Shown piece by piece: positions 34,074 to 45,934 of a stretch of DNA of 64,000 nt. The notes beneath the pieces were generated by a model that saw only the letters and a list, made by a program, of their open reading frames with translations, ran no database searches and was not told the origin of the DNA. A program made the position numbers and the translations under genes. Source of the DNA: Endozoicomonas arenosclerae (GTDB taxonomy: Bacteria; Pseudomonadota; Gammaproteobacteria; Pseudomonadales; Endozoicomonadaceae); assembly GCF_001562015.1 (NCBI RefSeq), contig NZ_LASA01000090.1, positions 1 through 64,000 of the forward strand, given 5' to 3'. Position 1 is the stretch's first letter; every line of letters starts with the position of its first letter.

Positions 34074-35324
34074 ATGAAGCAAGCCGCTCTGGATTACCAC
34101 GCCAAGCCTAAACCCGGAAAGATTTCGATTGAACTGACCAAGCCGGCAGAGACTGCGAAAGATCTGTCTCTGGCTTATAGCCCGGGTGTAGCGGAGCCAG
34201 TGCGTGAAATCGCTGCTGACCCAGAAAATGCCTACAAATACACCATGAAGGGCAATCTGGTCGCCGTGATCAGTAATGGCAGTGCCATTCTTGGTCTGGG
34301 TAATCTTGGAGCGCTTGCCAGTAAGCCGGTCATGGAAGGTAAAGCTCTGCTATTTAAACGTTTTGCTGGTGTTGACTCCATTGACCTTGAAGTGGATACC
34401 GAGAGCCCTCAGGACTTTATCGATACAGTTAAGCGTGTAGCTTGCAGCTTCGGCGGTATTAACCTTGAAGACATCAAGGCGCCAGAATGCTTTGAGATTG
34501 AACGTCGTTTGATCGAAGAGTGTGACATCCCTGTATTCCATGATGATCAGCATGGTACTGCCATTGTTACCGCAGCAGGTATGTTGAATGCGCTTGAGAT
34601 TGCAGGCAAGAAAATTGAAGAAGCTCGTCTTGTATGTCTGGGTGCAGGTTCTGCAGCGATCTCCTGCGTCAAGCTGCTGATCAGTTGTGGTATGAATCCG
34701 GCGAATATCTTCATGCTGGACAGTAAGGGTGTTATTCATACTGGTCGCGACGATCTGAATCAGTACAAAGCTCTTTTTGCCGTTGAAACGGACTGTCGTA
34801 CTCTGGGTGACGCAATCAATGGTGCTGATGCTTTCCTGGGGCTTTCAGGCCCGAATCTGCTCTCTCCGGAGCAGCTGGAAAGAATGGCAGAAAACCCGAT
34901 TGTTTTCGCTTGTGCTAACCCGGATCCAGAAATCCGTCCTGAGCTGGCCAAAGAGGTTCGCTCTGACGTGATTATGGCAACTGGTCGTTCTGACTATCCC
35001 AATCAGGTGAACAACGTTCTTGGTTTCCCATTCATCTTCCGTGGTGCGCTGGATGTTCGAGCCAGTCGTATCAATGAAGAGATGAAAGTGGCTGCTGTTC
35101 ATGCGATTCGTGAGCTGGCCAAGGAAGATGTGGTGCAGGAAGTAGTGGATGCCTATGAAGGTGTTCAGTTGAGCTTTGGTCCTGAGTACATCATTCCCAA
35201 GCCAACAGATCCCCGTTTATTGGGCACTGTTTCCGCTGCAGTTGCAAAAGCTGCTGTAGATTCTGGTGTGGCTCGTCAGCCTTATCCTGCAAATTACCCG
35301 TTGAAGTCGCTGGACGATATCTGA
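34074..35324 (+). CDS. Malic enzyme, short form
   Basis: 416 aa. It decarboxylates malate to pyruvate with NAD(P). Motifs: [52 protein letters not shown] and the dinucleotide fold [15 protein letters not shown]. The later GLSGPN and ACANPDPE blocks are typical. It lacks the C-terminal phosphotransacetylase-like domain of the ~760-aa MaeB, and so matches the ~420-aa enzyme found at this locus in Pseudomonas. Coenzyme preference cannot be told by eye. AAGGAT lies just before the ATG. R1 copy 2 sits just upstream and a strong terminator follows. Confidence 0.93.
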   Translation: MKQAALDYHAKPKPGKISIELTKPAETAKDLSLAYSPGVAEPVREIAADPENAYKYTMKGNLVAVISNGSAILGLGNLGALASKPVMEGKALLFKRFAGVDSIDLEVDTESPQDFIDTVKRVACSFGGINLEDIKAPECFEIERRLIEECDIPVFHDDQHGTAIVTAAGMLNALEIAGKKIEEARLVCLGAGSAAISCVKLLISCGMNPANIFMLDSKGVIHTGRDDLNQYKALFAVETDCRTLGDAINGADAFLGLSGPNLLSPEQLERMAENPIVFACANPDPEIRPELAKEVRSDVIMATGRSDYPNQVNNVLGFPFIFRGALDVRASRINEEMKVAAVHAIRELAKEDVVQEVVDAYEGVQLSFGPEYIIPKPTDPRLLGTVSAAVAKAAVDSGVARQPYPANYPLKSLDDI

Positions 35325-35342
35325 TCCTTCGATTTCGTGGTT

Positions 35343-35380
35343 AAAAAAAGCCCGGTCTGATTTCAGTCCGGGCTTTTCTT
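35343..35380. terminator. Bidirectional intrinsic terminator
   Basis: AAAAAAAGCCCGGT-CTGA and TCAG-TCCGGGCTTTT form a long stem with A and T runs on the two sides, 19 bases after the malic enzyme stop. It can also serve the convergent PBP1A gene, though that stop is 77 bases further on. Confidence 0.9.
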
Positions 35381-35456
35381 TGGCGTTTTCGCGGGGGCTG
35401 AGAAAATCATTTACCCCCTTCAAAGGGGATAAATGATTACTTTCATTCAAGGTGGT

Positions 35457-37934
35457 TTAGAAGAGGTCTTCAGGTTTAAATGAACCGCTATCCTCCAGCG
35501 AGGGTAGATTACCTTCACTGACGCTTTTTGGTGTGTTTTCCTTTCTGAACAGTTCAAAGATGGCTTCCGGATCACCCTGTTTGGCCAGCTGACCCGTTTT
35601 AGGATCGATTCGAACTGTTTCTATACCAGCTGGTTGAGGCAGGCGTTTTTCAGGCTGGTCAGCCAGAGCCGTTTTCATATAACTGATCCAGATGGGCAGG
35701 GCGGCGTTCGCGCCATACTCCCAGCGACCCAAAGTCGAATAGTTATCCATGCCGACCCAGACGCTGGTCAGGACATCAGGGTTGAAGCCTACAAACCAGG
35801 CATCCTTACTGTCATTGGTGGTGCCTGTTTTACCACCGATGTCGTGTCTTTCAAGGGCTCTTGCTCTTTTACCGGTGCCTTTCCAGATGACATCTCTCAT
35901 GATGTCATTGATGATGTAATTCACACGGTTGTCCATGACCGATTCAGCTTCATTAATGGACTCTGTAACAGCTGTTGGCTCTTCCCCATCAATCGGGGCT
36001 GGCGTGGTTTCAGCAACCTCTGAGACAACTTCCTCTGTGGGAGTTGGCTCTTTATCGCAGTCGCGACAAACCGTAGCTGGATTCGCTTCAAAAACCGTGT
36101 CATCCAGAACATCGACTCTCTCGATCAGGTAAGGCATGACCTTGTAGCCACCGTTGGCGATGGTCGCATAGCCTGTGGTCAACTCCAGAGGGGTCATGGA
36201 TACGTTCCCCAGTGCCAATGACAGGTTCCGTGTCAGGGCGTCTCCAGGCAGTCCCAGTCCGGTGAGGAAATTTACCGTACGATTGACACCTACCTCTCTG
36301 AGAATCCGAATGGAGATCAGGTTTCTTGACCGGTAGAGGCCTTCTCTGAGGCGCATGGGGCCATTGAACTTCATGTTGTCGTTGTTCGGACGCCAGGTGC
36401 CTTCAAGCCCTTCATCTGCAAAAACAACCGGGGCATCGTTGATGATGGTGGAAGCGGTCAACCCTTCATTGAGTGCGGCTAGATACACAAAAGGCTTGAA
36501 GGCAGATCCTGCCTGGCGAATAGCCTGGGTAGAGCGGTTGTACATACTGTCGTAGAAGTTGAATCCGCCTACCAGTGCGAGAATGGCGCCGTTTTCCGGG
36601 TTCATGGAAATCAGGGATGATTGGGCTTCTGGTTCCTGGCCCAGGCGATAGCGGCCGTCGGGCATCTCTCTAACCCAGATCAAATCACCTGGTTTCAGGA
36701 CATCAGAAGCTTGCTTGGGGTTGTAACCAAAGGCATTTACGTTGATAAAAGGTTTAGCCCACTTGAGGTTATCCCAATCAATGCGATCAATCTTATCCCC
36801 TTTCATCAGTATCATGACGGACTGTTCTTCGACAGCTGTCACGACTGCAGGTTTGAGGACGCTGGCAGAACGGGTTTCTTTTAGAGTCTTTTTCCAAACC
36901 TCAGCAGGATCCTGATCCTGGCTGATAACCGGATTGCCTTCTTCATCCTCATTCAGGTTGGTGATGGGGCCCCGGTAGCCATGTCTCTCTGTGTAAGCAA
37001 ACAGGCCATTCGCTACGGCTTCATTGGCAGAAGTTTGTAGAACACTATCAACCGTGGTGTAGACCTTGAAGCCTTCTGTGTAGGTTTCCGGACCAAAGTT
37101 CTCCACCATTTCCTGGCGAACCATTTCAGCAATGTAGGGCGCCTGCATTTCAATGCGTGGGCCGTGATAGCTGGCAGTGATAGGAGCCTGAACTGCAGTT
37201 TCATAATCGTTCTGGTTGACGTAGCCAAGGTCCAGCATTCTGCCGAGAATCCAGTTACGGCGCACCAGGGCGCGTTCAGGCCCATTAATTGGGTTGTAGC
37301 GAGAGGGGGCTTTGGGTAGACCGGCAATCATGGCCCATTGAGCCAGGTCGAGTTCGTCGATGGATTTACCGTAATAAACCTGGGCCGCAGCCTCTACGCC
37401 ATAAGCTCGGTTACCCAGATAAATTTTATTGAGATAGAGTTCAAAAATTTCGTCTTTGGTCAGTTCCTGTTCAATCTGTAAAGCCAGTAGAATCTCGTTG
37501 AACTTTCTGGAGAAGACCCGCTCGTGACTCAGGAAAAAGTTTTTGGCCACCTGCATGGTGATGGTGCTGCCGCCTGACTGGATTCGACCGGTTGAAGCCA
37601 GTTGCACCGCAGCTCGCATCAAACCCATAATGTCGACACCGGGATGATGGTAGAAACGATCATCTTCGGCGGCCATGAAAGCTTTGACCAAAGGTTCAGG
37701 GGCATCCTCAAAGTGAATGGGTGTTCGGCGTTTTTCGCCAAACTCTGCGATCAGTTTTTCGTCTTTTGAGTAGACACGCAGTGGCGTCTGCAGATGAGTG
37801 TCACGCAGTGTGTCGACCGACGGCAGCGAAGGGCTCAGGTAGAGGTAGGCGCTGGCTGCTATCAGGGTGATGCCACTGACGGCTGCCAGGCAGCTCCAGA
37901 GCAGAAATTTTAATAGTTTTACCGATCGATTCAT
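35457..37934 (-). CDS. mrcA: Penicillin-binding protein 1A
   Basis: 825 aa, a bifunctional class A PBP anchored by one N-terminal membrane helix, polymerising and cross-linking peptidoglycan. The GT51 domain has AAEDDRFYHHPGVD, GGSTITMQVAKNFFLS and GLPKAPSRYNP. The transpeptidase has SAFK (RQAGSAFKPF), SRN (YRSRNLISI) and KTG (GGKTGTTND). An insertion between SRN and KTG contains a Cys pair (CRDCDKE) and a Pro/Glu/Thr-rich segment not usual in the E. coli protein. The frame extends to ATG 37982, but a TATAAT box overlaps that codon; ATG 37934 gives MNRSVKLLKFLLW, like family starts. Divergent from pilM, as in Pseudomonas (ponA). Confidence 0.95.
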   Translation of the reverse strand: MNRSVKLLKFLLWSCLAAVSGITLIAASAYLYLSPSLPSVDTLRDTHLQTPLRVYSKDEKLIAEFGEKRRTPIHFEDAPEPLVKAFMAAEDDRFYHHPGVDIMGLMRAAVQLASTGRIQSGGSTITMQVAKNFFLSHERVFSRKFNEILLALQIEQELTKDEIFELYLNKIYLGNRAYGVEAAAQVYYGKSIDELDLAQWAMIAGLPKAPSRYNPINGPERALVRRNWILGRMLDLGYVNQNDYETAVQAPITASYHGPRIEMQAPYIAEMVRQEMVENFGPETYTEGFKVYTTVDSVLQTSANEAVANGLFAYTERHGYRGPITNLNEDEEGNPVISQDQDPAEVWKKTLKETRSASVLKPAVVTAVEEQSVMILMKGDKIDRIDWDNLKWAKPFINVNAFGYNPKQASDVLKPGDLIWVREMPDGRYRLGQEPEAQSSLISMNPENGAILALVGGFNFYDSMYNRSTQAIRQAGSAFKPFVYLAALNEGLTASTIINDAPVVFADEGLEGTWRPNNDNMKFNGPMRLREGLYRSRNLISIRILREVGVNRTVNFLTGLGLPGDALTRNLSLALGNVSMTPLELTTGYATIANGGYKVMPYLIERVDVLDDTVFEANPATVCRDCDKEPTPTEEVVSEVAETTPAPIDGEEPTAVTESINEAESVMDNRVNYIINDIMRDVIWKGTGKRARALERHDIGGKTGTTNDSKDAWFVGFNPDVLTSVWVGMDNYSTLGRWEYGANAALPIWISYMKTALADQPEKRLPQPAGIETVRIDPKTGQLAKQGDPEAIFELFRKENTPKSVSEGNLPSLEDSGSFKPEDLF

Positions 37935-39543
<1,609 letters not shown>

Positions 39544-39544
<1 letters not shown>

Positions 39545-40110
39545 TGGCAAGAATTAACCTTCTCCCCTGGCGTGAACAGCTGCGTGAAGAACGTAAGAAA
39601 CGTTTTGTCGCTGCCTGGGTGATGACCATTCTGGCAGGCGGTGCCATGATCTTCATGGCAGACCTTTACACCGGTAATGTGATCAGTCAGCAGCAGAGCA
39701 GAAATCAGTATCTTCAAAATAAAATTACTGAGCTCGACAAGAGTATTGCTGAAATCAAGGACCTCAGAGACAAGCGTACCCAGCTGCTGGAGCGTATGGA
39801 AGTTATCCAGAACCTGCAGGGTAACCGCCCGATTATTGTCAGGGTGTTTGACCAATTGGCACGTTTGATTCCTGATGGCGTCCATTTCAAGAGCCTGCAG
39901 TTTCAAGGAAATACTCTGAAGCTGGTCGGTGTGGCTGAATCCAATAACCGTATCTCCAGCCTGATGCGTAATTTTGACTCCTCTGAGTGGTTTGCTGACC
40001 CCAATCTGACCGCTGTGCGTAAAGTGACGCTGGGTGGAGAACGGATGAATGAATTTGATCTGACCGTGATTCGTACGTCACCTGAAAAAGAAGGGGAGGA
40101 CGAATCATGA
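39544..40110 (+). CDS. pilN: Type IV pilus assembly protein PilN
   Basis: 188 aa. The cytoplasmic N-terminus ARINLLPWREQLREERKKRF contains the INLLPWR motif that binds PilM. One membrane helix follows (FVAAWVMTILAGGAMIFMA), then a periplasmic coiled coil and a ferredoxin-like domain. It pairs with PilO. Overlaps pilM by 1 base and pilO by 4 (ATGA). Confidence 0.97.
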
Positions 40111-40721
40111 GCATTGCCGATTCTCTGAAAAATCTGAATGAGCTGGATCTGGCCGATCTGGATCTGGAAAATGTTGGGGCCTGGCCCCTGGCAGTCAGAA
40201 TCATTGCCTGTGTACTGACGCTTGGTCTGGTGCTTTTTCTGGGTTATCAGTTGCATTTGAGTAACCTCCAGAAATCTTATGAAAGTGTGATTGCCAAGGA
40301 GAAGCAATTAAAAGATCAGTACCGTGTTAAGGCTTTTCAGGCGGCCAATCTGGATGCTTACCGTGTGCAGATGGAAGAAATGGAAGCTTCATTCGGTGCG
40401 CTGGTTAAGCAGCTGCCCAGTGATACTGAGGTACCTGGTCTGTTGGAGGATATTACCTTTACCGGTCGTGGTGCGGGTTTGACTTTCGAGACCATTAAAC
40501 TTCAGCCAGAAAAAGCTACAGAGTTTTATATTGAGCTGCCTATAAGCATCTCTGTCAGCGGTAACTATCACGATATTGGCAGTTTTGTCAGTGGAGTGGC
40601 CAGCTTGCCACGAATTGTAACGCTTCATGATTTCTCCATTACTCCGGAAAGGAATGGGCAGATTCTGAAGATGGAGATTCTGGCCAGAACCTATCGCTAC
40701 AACGACAAGGAGTCTCAGTAA
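40107..40721 (+). CDS. pilO: Type IV pilus assembly protein PilO
   Basis: 204 aa. A single membrane helix (LAVRIIACVLTLGLVLFLGYQL, about 30-50), a coiled coil, then the periplasmic core with LPSDTEVPGLLEDITFTGRG, a PilO hallmark, and the FYIELPISISVSGNYHDIGSFV strands. It forms a heterodimer with PilN. Overlaps pilN by 4 bases and pilP by 1. Confidence 0.97.
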   Translation: MSIADSLKNLNELDLADLDLENVGAWPLAVRIIACVLTLGLVLFLGYQLHLSNLQKSYESVIAKEKQLKDQYRVKAFQAANLDAYRVQMEEMEASFGALVKQLPSDTEVPGLLEDITFTGRGAGLTFETIKLQPEKATEFYIELPISISVSGNYHDIGSFVSGVASLPRIVTLHDFSITPERNGQILKMEILARTYRYNDKESQ

Positions 40722-41248
40722 TGAAGTATTTACCAAGACTTCTGGTTGTATGCGCAAGTGCTGCGTTGGCAGGCTGCTCTGGTAACAGTGGTTTTAGTGA
40801 CCTGGACCAGTATATGGCGGAAATGAGGGCAAAGCCTTCCGGAAGGATAGAGCCTCTGCCAACCTTTACACCCTACGAGGCGTTTACCTATAGGGCTTCA
40901 GGTTTGAGGAGTCCTTTTGAGCCGCCGGTTAAAGTAAAAGCCTCAGACCGGGAGTTCAACAGTAATGTCAAACCGGATAACGGCAGGATAAAGCAGTATC
41001 TGGAACAGTTTGATATTGAGACTTTTGCTCTTGTAGGCTCGATCAGCAACGATGATGGTCTATGGGGCTTAATTCGTGGCGATGATGGCATTCACCGGGT
41101 CAGAGTAGGTGACTACATGGGGAAAAACCATGGCCGAATCACTTACATTGATGACAGTGAGCTGAGAATTATCGAGATTGTGCCAGCAGGTTCCGAGGTC
41201 TGGATTGAAAGACCCAGAAGCCTGAGGCTGGATCTTGGTCAACCCTGA
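40721..41248 (+). CDS. pilP: Type IV pilus lipoprotein PilP
   Basis: 175 aa. A lipoprotein signal LLVVCASAALAGCSGN with a lipobox (LAGC), a flexible linker, then the C-terminal beta domain: FDIETFALVGSISNDDGLWGLIR and HRVRVGDYMGKNHGRI. PilP connects PilNO to the secretin PilQ. It starts at the last base of the pilO stop. Unlike in many relatives, pilQ does not follow directly; there are 328 bases between them. Confidence 0.96.
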   Translation: MKYLPRLLVVCASAALAGCSGNSGFSDLDQYMAEMRAKPSGRIEPLPTFTPYEAFTYRASGLRSPFEPPVKVKASDREFNSNVKPDNGRIKQYLEQFDIETFALVGSISNDDGLWGLIRGDDGIHRVRVGDYMGKNHGRITYIDDSELRIIEIVPAGSEVWIERPRSLRLDLGQP

Positions 41249-41576
41249 TCGGAAAGCAATCGCTGTAAAGCTCTGAGCAATAAAAAATGAATCTTTAATT
41301 GCCCGGGGTTGTAAAATGATTCTTACAGCAAACATTGCTTGCAAGGATAGCTCGATCAGTTTCGAGATGGATTTCCCGCTTTAACCATGCATGCCTTTAC
41401 ATAACATATCTTTTTGATATTAAGGGGGTGATAAAGGCATGGCTCTTGTTTCGTTACTTGTATCAGCAAGAGTGAACATGGTTTATTTGACAAGGTAGGC
41501 CTCTGCAGAAAACTGGATTTTTCTGATTTCATGCCGATTAGAACAACAATTCTAAAATGCTAAGTGGGTTAAGTAG
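41249..41576. other. Long spacer between pilP and pilQ
   Basis: 328 bases. A 22-codon ORF (ATG at 41316) and a TTGACA at 41489-41494 are visible, but no matching -10 box, terminator or known RNA was recognised. pilQ probably has its own promoter here, which cannot be placed by eye. Confidence 0.4.
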
Positions 41577-43658
41577 ATGAATAATAAGCCCGTGTTGAAA
41601 GCCAGCGCAGTACGAATGCTGCTGTATACGGTGTTGGCGTGGTTGCCGCTTTCTGTCTGGGGTGTAACGCTCAAGAAAATGGATGCTGGCACCCTGCCGG
41701 GTGACATAGTAGAGCTGCGTCTGATGTTCGATGGCCCTGCACCTGAGGCCAAGGGTTATACCATAGAACAACCGCCAAGAATCTCTCTGGATTTGCCATA
41801 CACTCGCAGTGATCTGCCCAAGTACAACGAAGTGGGCTTTCAGAATACTGAGAGCGTCACTGTGCTTGAGGCCGGAGACAGAACACGGCTGGTAGTTAAT
41901 CTTAAAAACGCATCCGGTTTTACCACCAAAACAGATGGTAATGTACTTTATGTTTATGTGGGTGCAGAAGGTTCTACTGCTCGTTCACCACTGCCATCAG
42001 TAGCGAACTCTGGTGCGCCACTGGCCGATCCCGCCAGCACTGGTATTACCCATATTGATTTCCAGCGTGGTGAGGAAGGTGAGGGTAATATTGTTATTAC
42101 TCTGGCGGATCCAAATATTCCTATGGATATGAATGAGCTGGGTGGCAGGATTCGTTTGGAATTTCAGGGGAATGTGTTGCCAGGTCGATTGCGCAACCGT
42201 TTGGATGTCATTGATTTCGCAACACCTGTGAAATTTATTGATGCCAAAGTTGAAGATGGGAATGCTGTTGTCGTTATTGAGCCAAAGGGTGAGTACAACT
42301 ACCTGGCGTATCAAACCGATAACACTCTGACCGTTAGTGTTAAGCCTGTTACTGATAAAGACTATGGTCGTGATCGTAAAGGCCTGACCTACAAAGGAGA
42401 CAAGCTCTCCCTCAACTTCCAGGATATTGAAGTTCGTGCGGTGCTCCAGTTGATCGCTGACTTCACTGACCTCAATCTTGTGGCATCTGATACTGTTAGC
42501 GGAAACGTGACTCTGCGCTTGCAGAATGTACCCTGGGATCAGGCGCTTGATATTGTGTTGAAGTCCAAAGGTCTTGATAAGCGTCTCGAAGGTAATGTTC
42601 TGACGGTTGCTCCTGCTGAAGAGATCGCCGCTAGAGAGCGTCAGCAACTGGAGAACGACAAGCAGATTCGTGAGCTGGCTCCGGTTTATACCGATTTGAT
42701 TCAAATTAATTACGCTGACGCTGCAGAAATCGCAACCGTTCTGGCCGGTGAAGGTGAAGAAACCAGTTTGCTGACTGAGCGTGGGTCAGTGCAGGTAGTG
42801 GCTCGTACAAACAGCCTTCTGGTAAAAGATACTCAGGAAAAGCTGGATGAGTTGCGTGCTCTGATTCAGCGTCTGGATATCCCTGTCAGACAGGTGATGA
42901 TTGAGGCTCGCATTGTAAATATGAACTCCGACTTTACCCGGGATCTGGGTGTGAAGTGGAGTGGAGCAACAGATCTGACATCTAATGAGTCTGGTCGGGC
43001 TATTGGTATCGGTGGTGGTGGTACTACCGCTGGCAATGCTGGTGGTACTCCTTCAGCTGGTGTGGGCAACAATCCATTTATCGACTTTGGTGCAAGCGGA
43101 GCTAATGCCGCTACTCTAGCCATTGGTTTTGCTACCAACAGTACAATCTTGAATCTTGAATTGTCCGCCATTTTATCTGACGGTGGTGGTGAGACGGTTT
43201 CTCAGCCCAAGGTTATTACTGCTGACAAAACCAAGGCTGTGATCAAGTCTGGTAAGGAGATTCCTTACGAAGAGAAAACATCCAGTGGTGCCACTTCTGT
43301 TGCATTTAAGGATGCCGTGTTGTCACTTGAGGTGACTCCACAGATTACTCCTGAGGGCAGTATCATCATGGAAGTTACCGTGACCAATGACTCGCAGGGA
43401 ACCGATGCACCTAACGGCGTACCGACGATTAACAAGAATGAAGTGAATACTCAGGTTCTTGTAAGAGATGGTGAAACCGTTGTGCTGGGTGGTGTCTTTA
43501 CTCAGGAGAAGAAGAAGGGAACAGTGAAGGTACCAGTGCTGGGTGACATTCCTTATGTAGGGCGTTTGTTCCGTAAAGATACCAACTCAGACACTAAAAC
43601 AGAGCTGATGATTTTCATTACACCTCGCGTGGTAAACGATAACATCACCCTCCGCTAA
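41577..43658 (+). CDS. pilQ: Type IV pilus secretin PilQ
   Basis: 693 aa with a signal peptide (MLLYTVLAWLPLSVWG). N-terminal AMIN-type domains that bind peptidoglycan include ISLDLPYTRSDLPKY. The STN/N0 segment follows (LNFQDIEVRAVLQLIADFTDLNLVAS), then N1 (SLLVKDTQEKLDELRALIQRLDIPVRQVMIEARI). The secretin core has FKDAVLSLEVTPQITPEG, LVRDGETVVLGGVFTQ and VPVLGDIPYVGRLFR. A Gly-rich loop lies between N1 and the secretin core (GIGGGGTTAGNAGG). It forms the outer-membrane ring through which pili emerge. A terminator follows. Confidence 0.96.
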   Translation: MNNKPVLKASAVRMLLYTVLAWLPLSVWGVTLKKMDAGTLPGDIVELRLMFDGPAPEAKGYTIEQPPRISLDLPYTRSDLPKYNEVGFQNTESVTVLEAGDRTRLVVNLKNASGFTTKTDGNVLYVYVGAEGSTARSPLPSVANSGAPLADPASTGITHIDFQRGEEGEGNIVITLADPNIPMDMNELGGRIRLEFQGNVLPGRLRNRLDVIDFATPVKFIDAKVEDGNAVVVIEPKGEYNYLAYQTDNTLTVSVKPVTDKDYGRDRKGLTYKGDKLSLNFQDIEVRAVLQLIADFTDLNLVASDTVSGNVTLRLQNVPWDQALDIVLKSKGLDKRLEGNVLTVAPAEEIAARERQQLENDKQIRELAPVYTDLIQINYADAAEIATVLAGEGEETSLLTERGSVQVVARTNSLLVKDTQEKLDELRALIQRLDIPVRQVMIEARIVNMNSDFTRDLGVKWSGATDLTSNESGRAIGIGGGGTTAGNAGGTPSAGVGNNPFIDFGASGANAATLAIGFATNSTILNLELSAILSDGGGETVSQPKVITADKTKAVIKSGKEIPYEEKTSSGATSVAFKDAVLSLEVTPQITPEGSIIMEVTVTNDSQGTDAPNGVPTINKNEVNTQVLVRDGETVVLGGVFTQEKKKGTVKVPVLGDIPYVGRLFRKDTNSDTKTELMIFITPRVVNDNITLR

Positions 43659-43696
43659 AGCCCGCCTGAGAAGGCGAAATCCGGAAACTATCTAAG

Positions 43697-43723
43697 AACG
43701 GGAGCTTAAACTCCCGTTTTTTT
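43697..43723 (+). terminator. Intrinsic terminator after pilQ
   Basis: ACGGGAG and CTCCCGT form a 7-bp stem with a 6-base loop, followed by seven T's. 38 bases after the pilQ stop, before aroK. Confidence 0.9.
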
Positions 43724-43804
43724 ATGCCTTATCTTGTTGTCAGCACGACTTAGGATGCGCTACGCTCGGCCACACGCAGGCAGGAAGTCGGGCTAACAAA
43801 GACA

Positions 43805-44329
43805 ATGCCATTAACAAATATATTTCTGGTAGGCCCCATGGGGGCTGGTAAAAGTACAATAGGGCGGATGTTGGCCAAAGAGCTGGGGCTGCCTTTTTAT
43901 GATTCCGATCATGAAGTAGAAGCGCGAAGTGGTGCTGATATTCCCTGGATTTTTGATGTTGAAGGGGAAGAAGGTTTTCGACAGCGTGAAATTCAGGTTA
44001 TTCAGGATCTCTGCACCAAGCGGGGCATTATTCTTGCTACCGGTGGAGGGGCCGTGACACGACTGGAGAATCGTCAGCAGTTAGGAACCAATGGTTTCGT
44101 CGTTTTTCTCAAGGCATCTGTGCCAGCTCAGTTGGCCAGAACAGAGAAAGATAAGAAGAGACCCTTGTTGCAGCGGCCTGATAGAGAGGATGTTTTGACT
44201 CAGTTATTGAGTGACAGGGCGCCTCTTTATACCAGTATTGCTGATATAGAGCTGGATACCGAGCTGCTTTCCCCTAAGGCGTTGATCAATGAAATCATCC
44301 GTGCAGTGGAGAAGAACAGAGGTGTTTGA
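43805..44329 (+). CDS. aroK: Shikimate kinase I
   Basis: 174 aa. It phosphorylates shikimate in aromatic amino acid synthesis. The P-loop [12 protein letters not shown] is near residue 10, followed by [33 protein letters not shown] (shikimate-binding Asp and Arg), ATGGGAV and a lid with KDKKRPLL. The ribosome binding site is weak. Its stop overlaps the aroB start by one base. Set between the pil and glt genes as in Pseudomonas. Confidence 0.96.
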   Translation: MPLTNIFLVGPMGAGKSTIGRMLAKELGLPFYDSDHEVEARSGADIPWIFDVEGEEGFRQREIQVIQDLCTKRGIILATGGGAVTRLENRQQLGTNGFVVFLKASVPAQLARTEKDKKRPLLQRPDREDVLTQLLSDRAPLYTSIADIELDTELLSPKALINEIIRAVEKNRGV

Positions 44330-45435
44330 TGCAGGAACCCGGGATGCTTGAGCTTAATGTGGATCTGGGGGAGCGCAGCTACCCGATTTTTATTGGCTCG
44401 GGGCTTTATGCTAGAGCTGCCAGGCCAGATTTGCTGAAGCCTTATATCAAAGGGCAGCAAGTAGCCATTGTAACTAACGAGACCATTGCGCCGCTTTATC
44501 TCGAGCAGGTTCGAGGCTTGCTCGATGGAGTGAACTTGATTGAGGTGATTCTGCCTGATGGTGAAGAGCACAAAAATCTTTCGACGCTTGAGCAGGTGTT
44601 TGATGAACTGCTGAAGGCTCGTCATACCCGTAAAACCACTCTGGTTGCTCTGGGAGGTGGTGTTGTCGGAGATATGACTGGTTTTGCTGCTGCGGCTTAT
44701 CAGCGTGGAGTGGATTTTGTCCAGATTCCTACCACGCTTTTGTCCCAGGTAGACTCCTCTGTAGGTGGGAAGACAGGTGTCAATCATCCACTAGGCAAGA
44801 ATATGATTGGCGCGTTTCACCAGCCTAATGTTGTCCTGATTGATACAGACTCACTGGGTACTCTTCCTGACCGGGAGTTTTCTGCTGGTGTGGCAGAAGT
44901 TATCAAGTACGGGCTTATTTGTGATCAGCCATTTTACCAGTGGCTTCTGGTAAATATGGATCGAATCATGGCCAGAGATCAGGAAGCTCTGACTTACGCT
45001 ATTCACCGTTCCTGCACCGATAAAGCGTGGGTTGTGGCTGAGGATGAGAAAGAGTCGGGTCTCAGAGCCATTCTTAATCTTGGGCATACTTTTGGTCATG
45101 CAATTGAAACCCACACTGGTTATGGTGAGTGGCTGCATGGTGAAGCAGTCGCTACTGGTATGGTTATGGCGGCAGAGCTTTCCTGTAGGTTGGGATACCT
45201 GTCTCGAGATGAGGTTCAGGAGATAACGGATCTGCTCAAGGTATCACGTTTGCCTGTTGAGCCTCCTGTAGGGATGTCTCCTGAGCGATTTATTGAGCTG
45301 ATGTCTGTAGATAAGAAAGTACTTGATGGTCAATTGAGACTGGTTCTTATGGAGAAGGTGGGTAAGGCTATCGTAACCGATCAGTTTGACCGCGGTGTGC
45401 TGGATGAAATGCTGAAGGATGTGTGTAAGGTTTAG
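44329..45435 (+). CDS. aroB: 3-dehydroquinate synthase
   Basis: 368 aa. It converts DAHP to 3-dehydroquinate, using NAD and a divalent metal. Motifs: [69 protein letters not shown], and the metal His pair in [11 protein letters not shown] and [14 protein letters not shown] at 44329 has AGAGGTGTTTG before it; a TTG one codon earlier and an ATG five codons later are less likely. In Pseudomonas the SPOR-domain gene damX follows aroB; it is not present here. Confidence 0.96.
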   Translation: MQEPGMLELNVDLGERSYPIFIGSGLYARAARPDLLKPYIKGQQVAIVTNETIAPLYLEQVRGLLDGVNLIEVILPDGEEHKNLSTLEQVFDELLKARHTRKTTLVALGGGVVGDMTGFAAAAYQRGVDFVQIPTTLLSQVDSSVGGKTGVNHPLGKNMIGAFHQPNVVLIDTDSLGTLPDREFSAGVAEVIKYGLICDQPFYQWLLVNMDRIMARDQEALTYAIHRSCTDKAWVVAEDEKESGLRAILNLGHTFGHAIETHTGYGEWLHGEAVATGMVMAAELSCRLGYLSRDEVQEITDLLKVSRLPVEPPVGMSPERFIELMSVDKKVLDGQLRLVLMEKVGKAIVTDQFDRGVLDEMLKDVCKV

Positions 45436-45474
45436 AGTCTATTACCTATTGTTCTTTTTATGCATTTGTGATTG

Positions 45475-45511
45475 AGGGGCTGGCCGTGTAAAATGGTCAG
45501 CCCCTTGTCTT
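45475..45511 (+). terminator. Intrinsic terminator after aroB
   Basis: GGGGCTGGCC and GGTCAGCCCC pair (10 bp with one G-T) around a 9-base loop, followed by TTGTCTT. 40 bases after the aroB stop. Confidence 0.85.
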
Positions 45512-45928
45512 ATAAGGCAGGGCTAAATATCTGCAACCTCAGTCTATTTTCAGTGAAGTAGCAGTAACAGGTACAGCCTTTTCTTGTGTCTGTTTTTGAA
45601 TTAAAATCCTAAAAAAATGAATTTATATTCTCGGGCGAGTGCCCGACAGGGAAGGTTCGAAACCTATTGGAGTATGAGCCGGGCTCATGTTGTGACCTGA
45701 GTAGGCTGAGAAAAGTCAGAGACGTCGCCTGACCGTTCAGAAAAATAATCCAGTAGAGCAGCGCAAAAGCTATGGAATGCCAGATAAAAAAACTCAGCAT
45801 GAAAGCGGCGAGCAGCAAAATTTGAAGAAAAAACAGCCTTGGGCAGAAAGAGAATAACGATCGTCAAGGGAGTCTGATTCAGAGTAGAGGATCTGAGCAG
45901 TCTTCCAGAGTGACTACGTTTCAAGGTT

Positions 45929-45934
45929 TATAAT
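45929..45934 (+). promoter_or_regulatory. -10 box for gltB
   Basis: A perfect TATAAT, 22 bases before the gltB ATG. A start about 7 bases downstream would give a leader of roughly 15 bases. No consensus -35 lies at the usual distance, so an activator may be needed. Confidence 0.45.

Noticed and set aside
41316-41384. 22-codon ORF in the pilP-pilQ gap, considered as a CsrA-like start
   Set aside because: The sequence does not continue like CsrA and there is no convincing ribosome binding site.
45640-45690. T-arm-like sequence GGTTCGAAACC suggesting a tRNA
   Set aside because: The flanking bases do not form a 5-bp T stem, and no acceptor, D or anticodon arms could be built.
45685-45924. 79-codon minus-strand frame (TTG start) between aroB and gltB
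   Set aside because: No ribosome binding site, TTG start, composition not convincing, and it overlaps a second frame of similar length.
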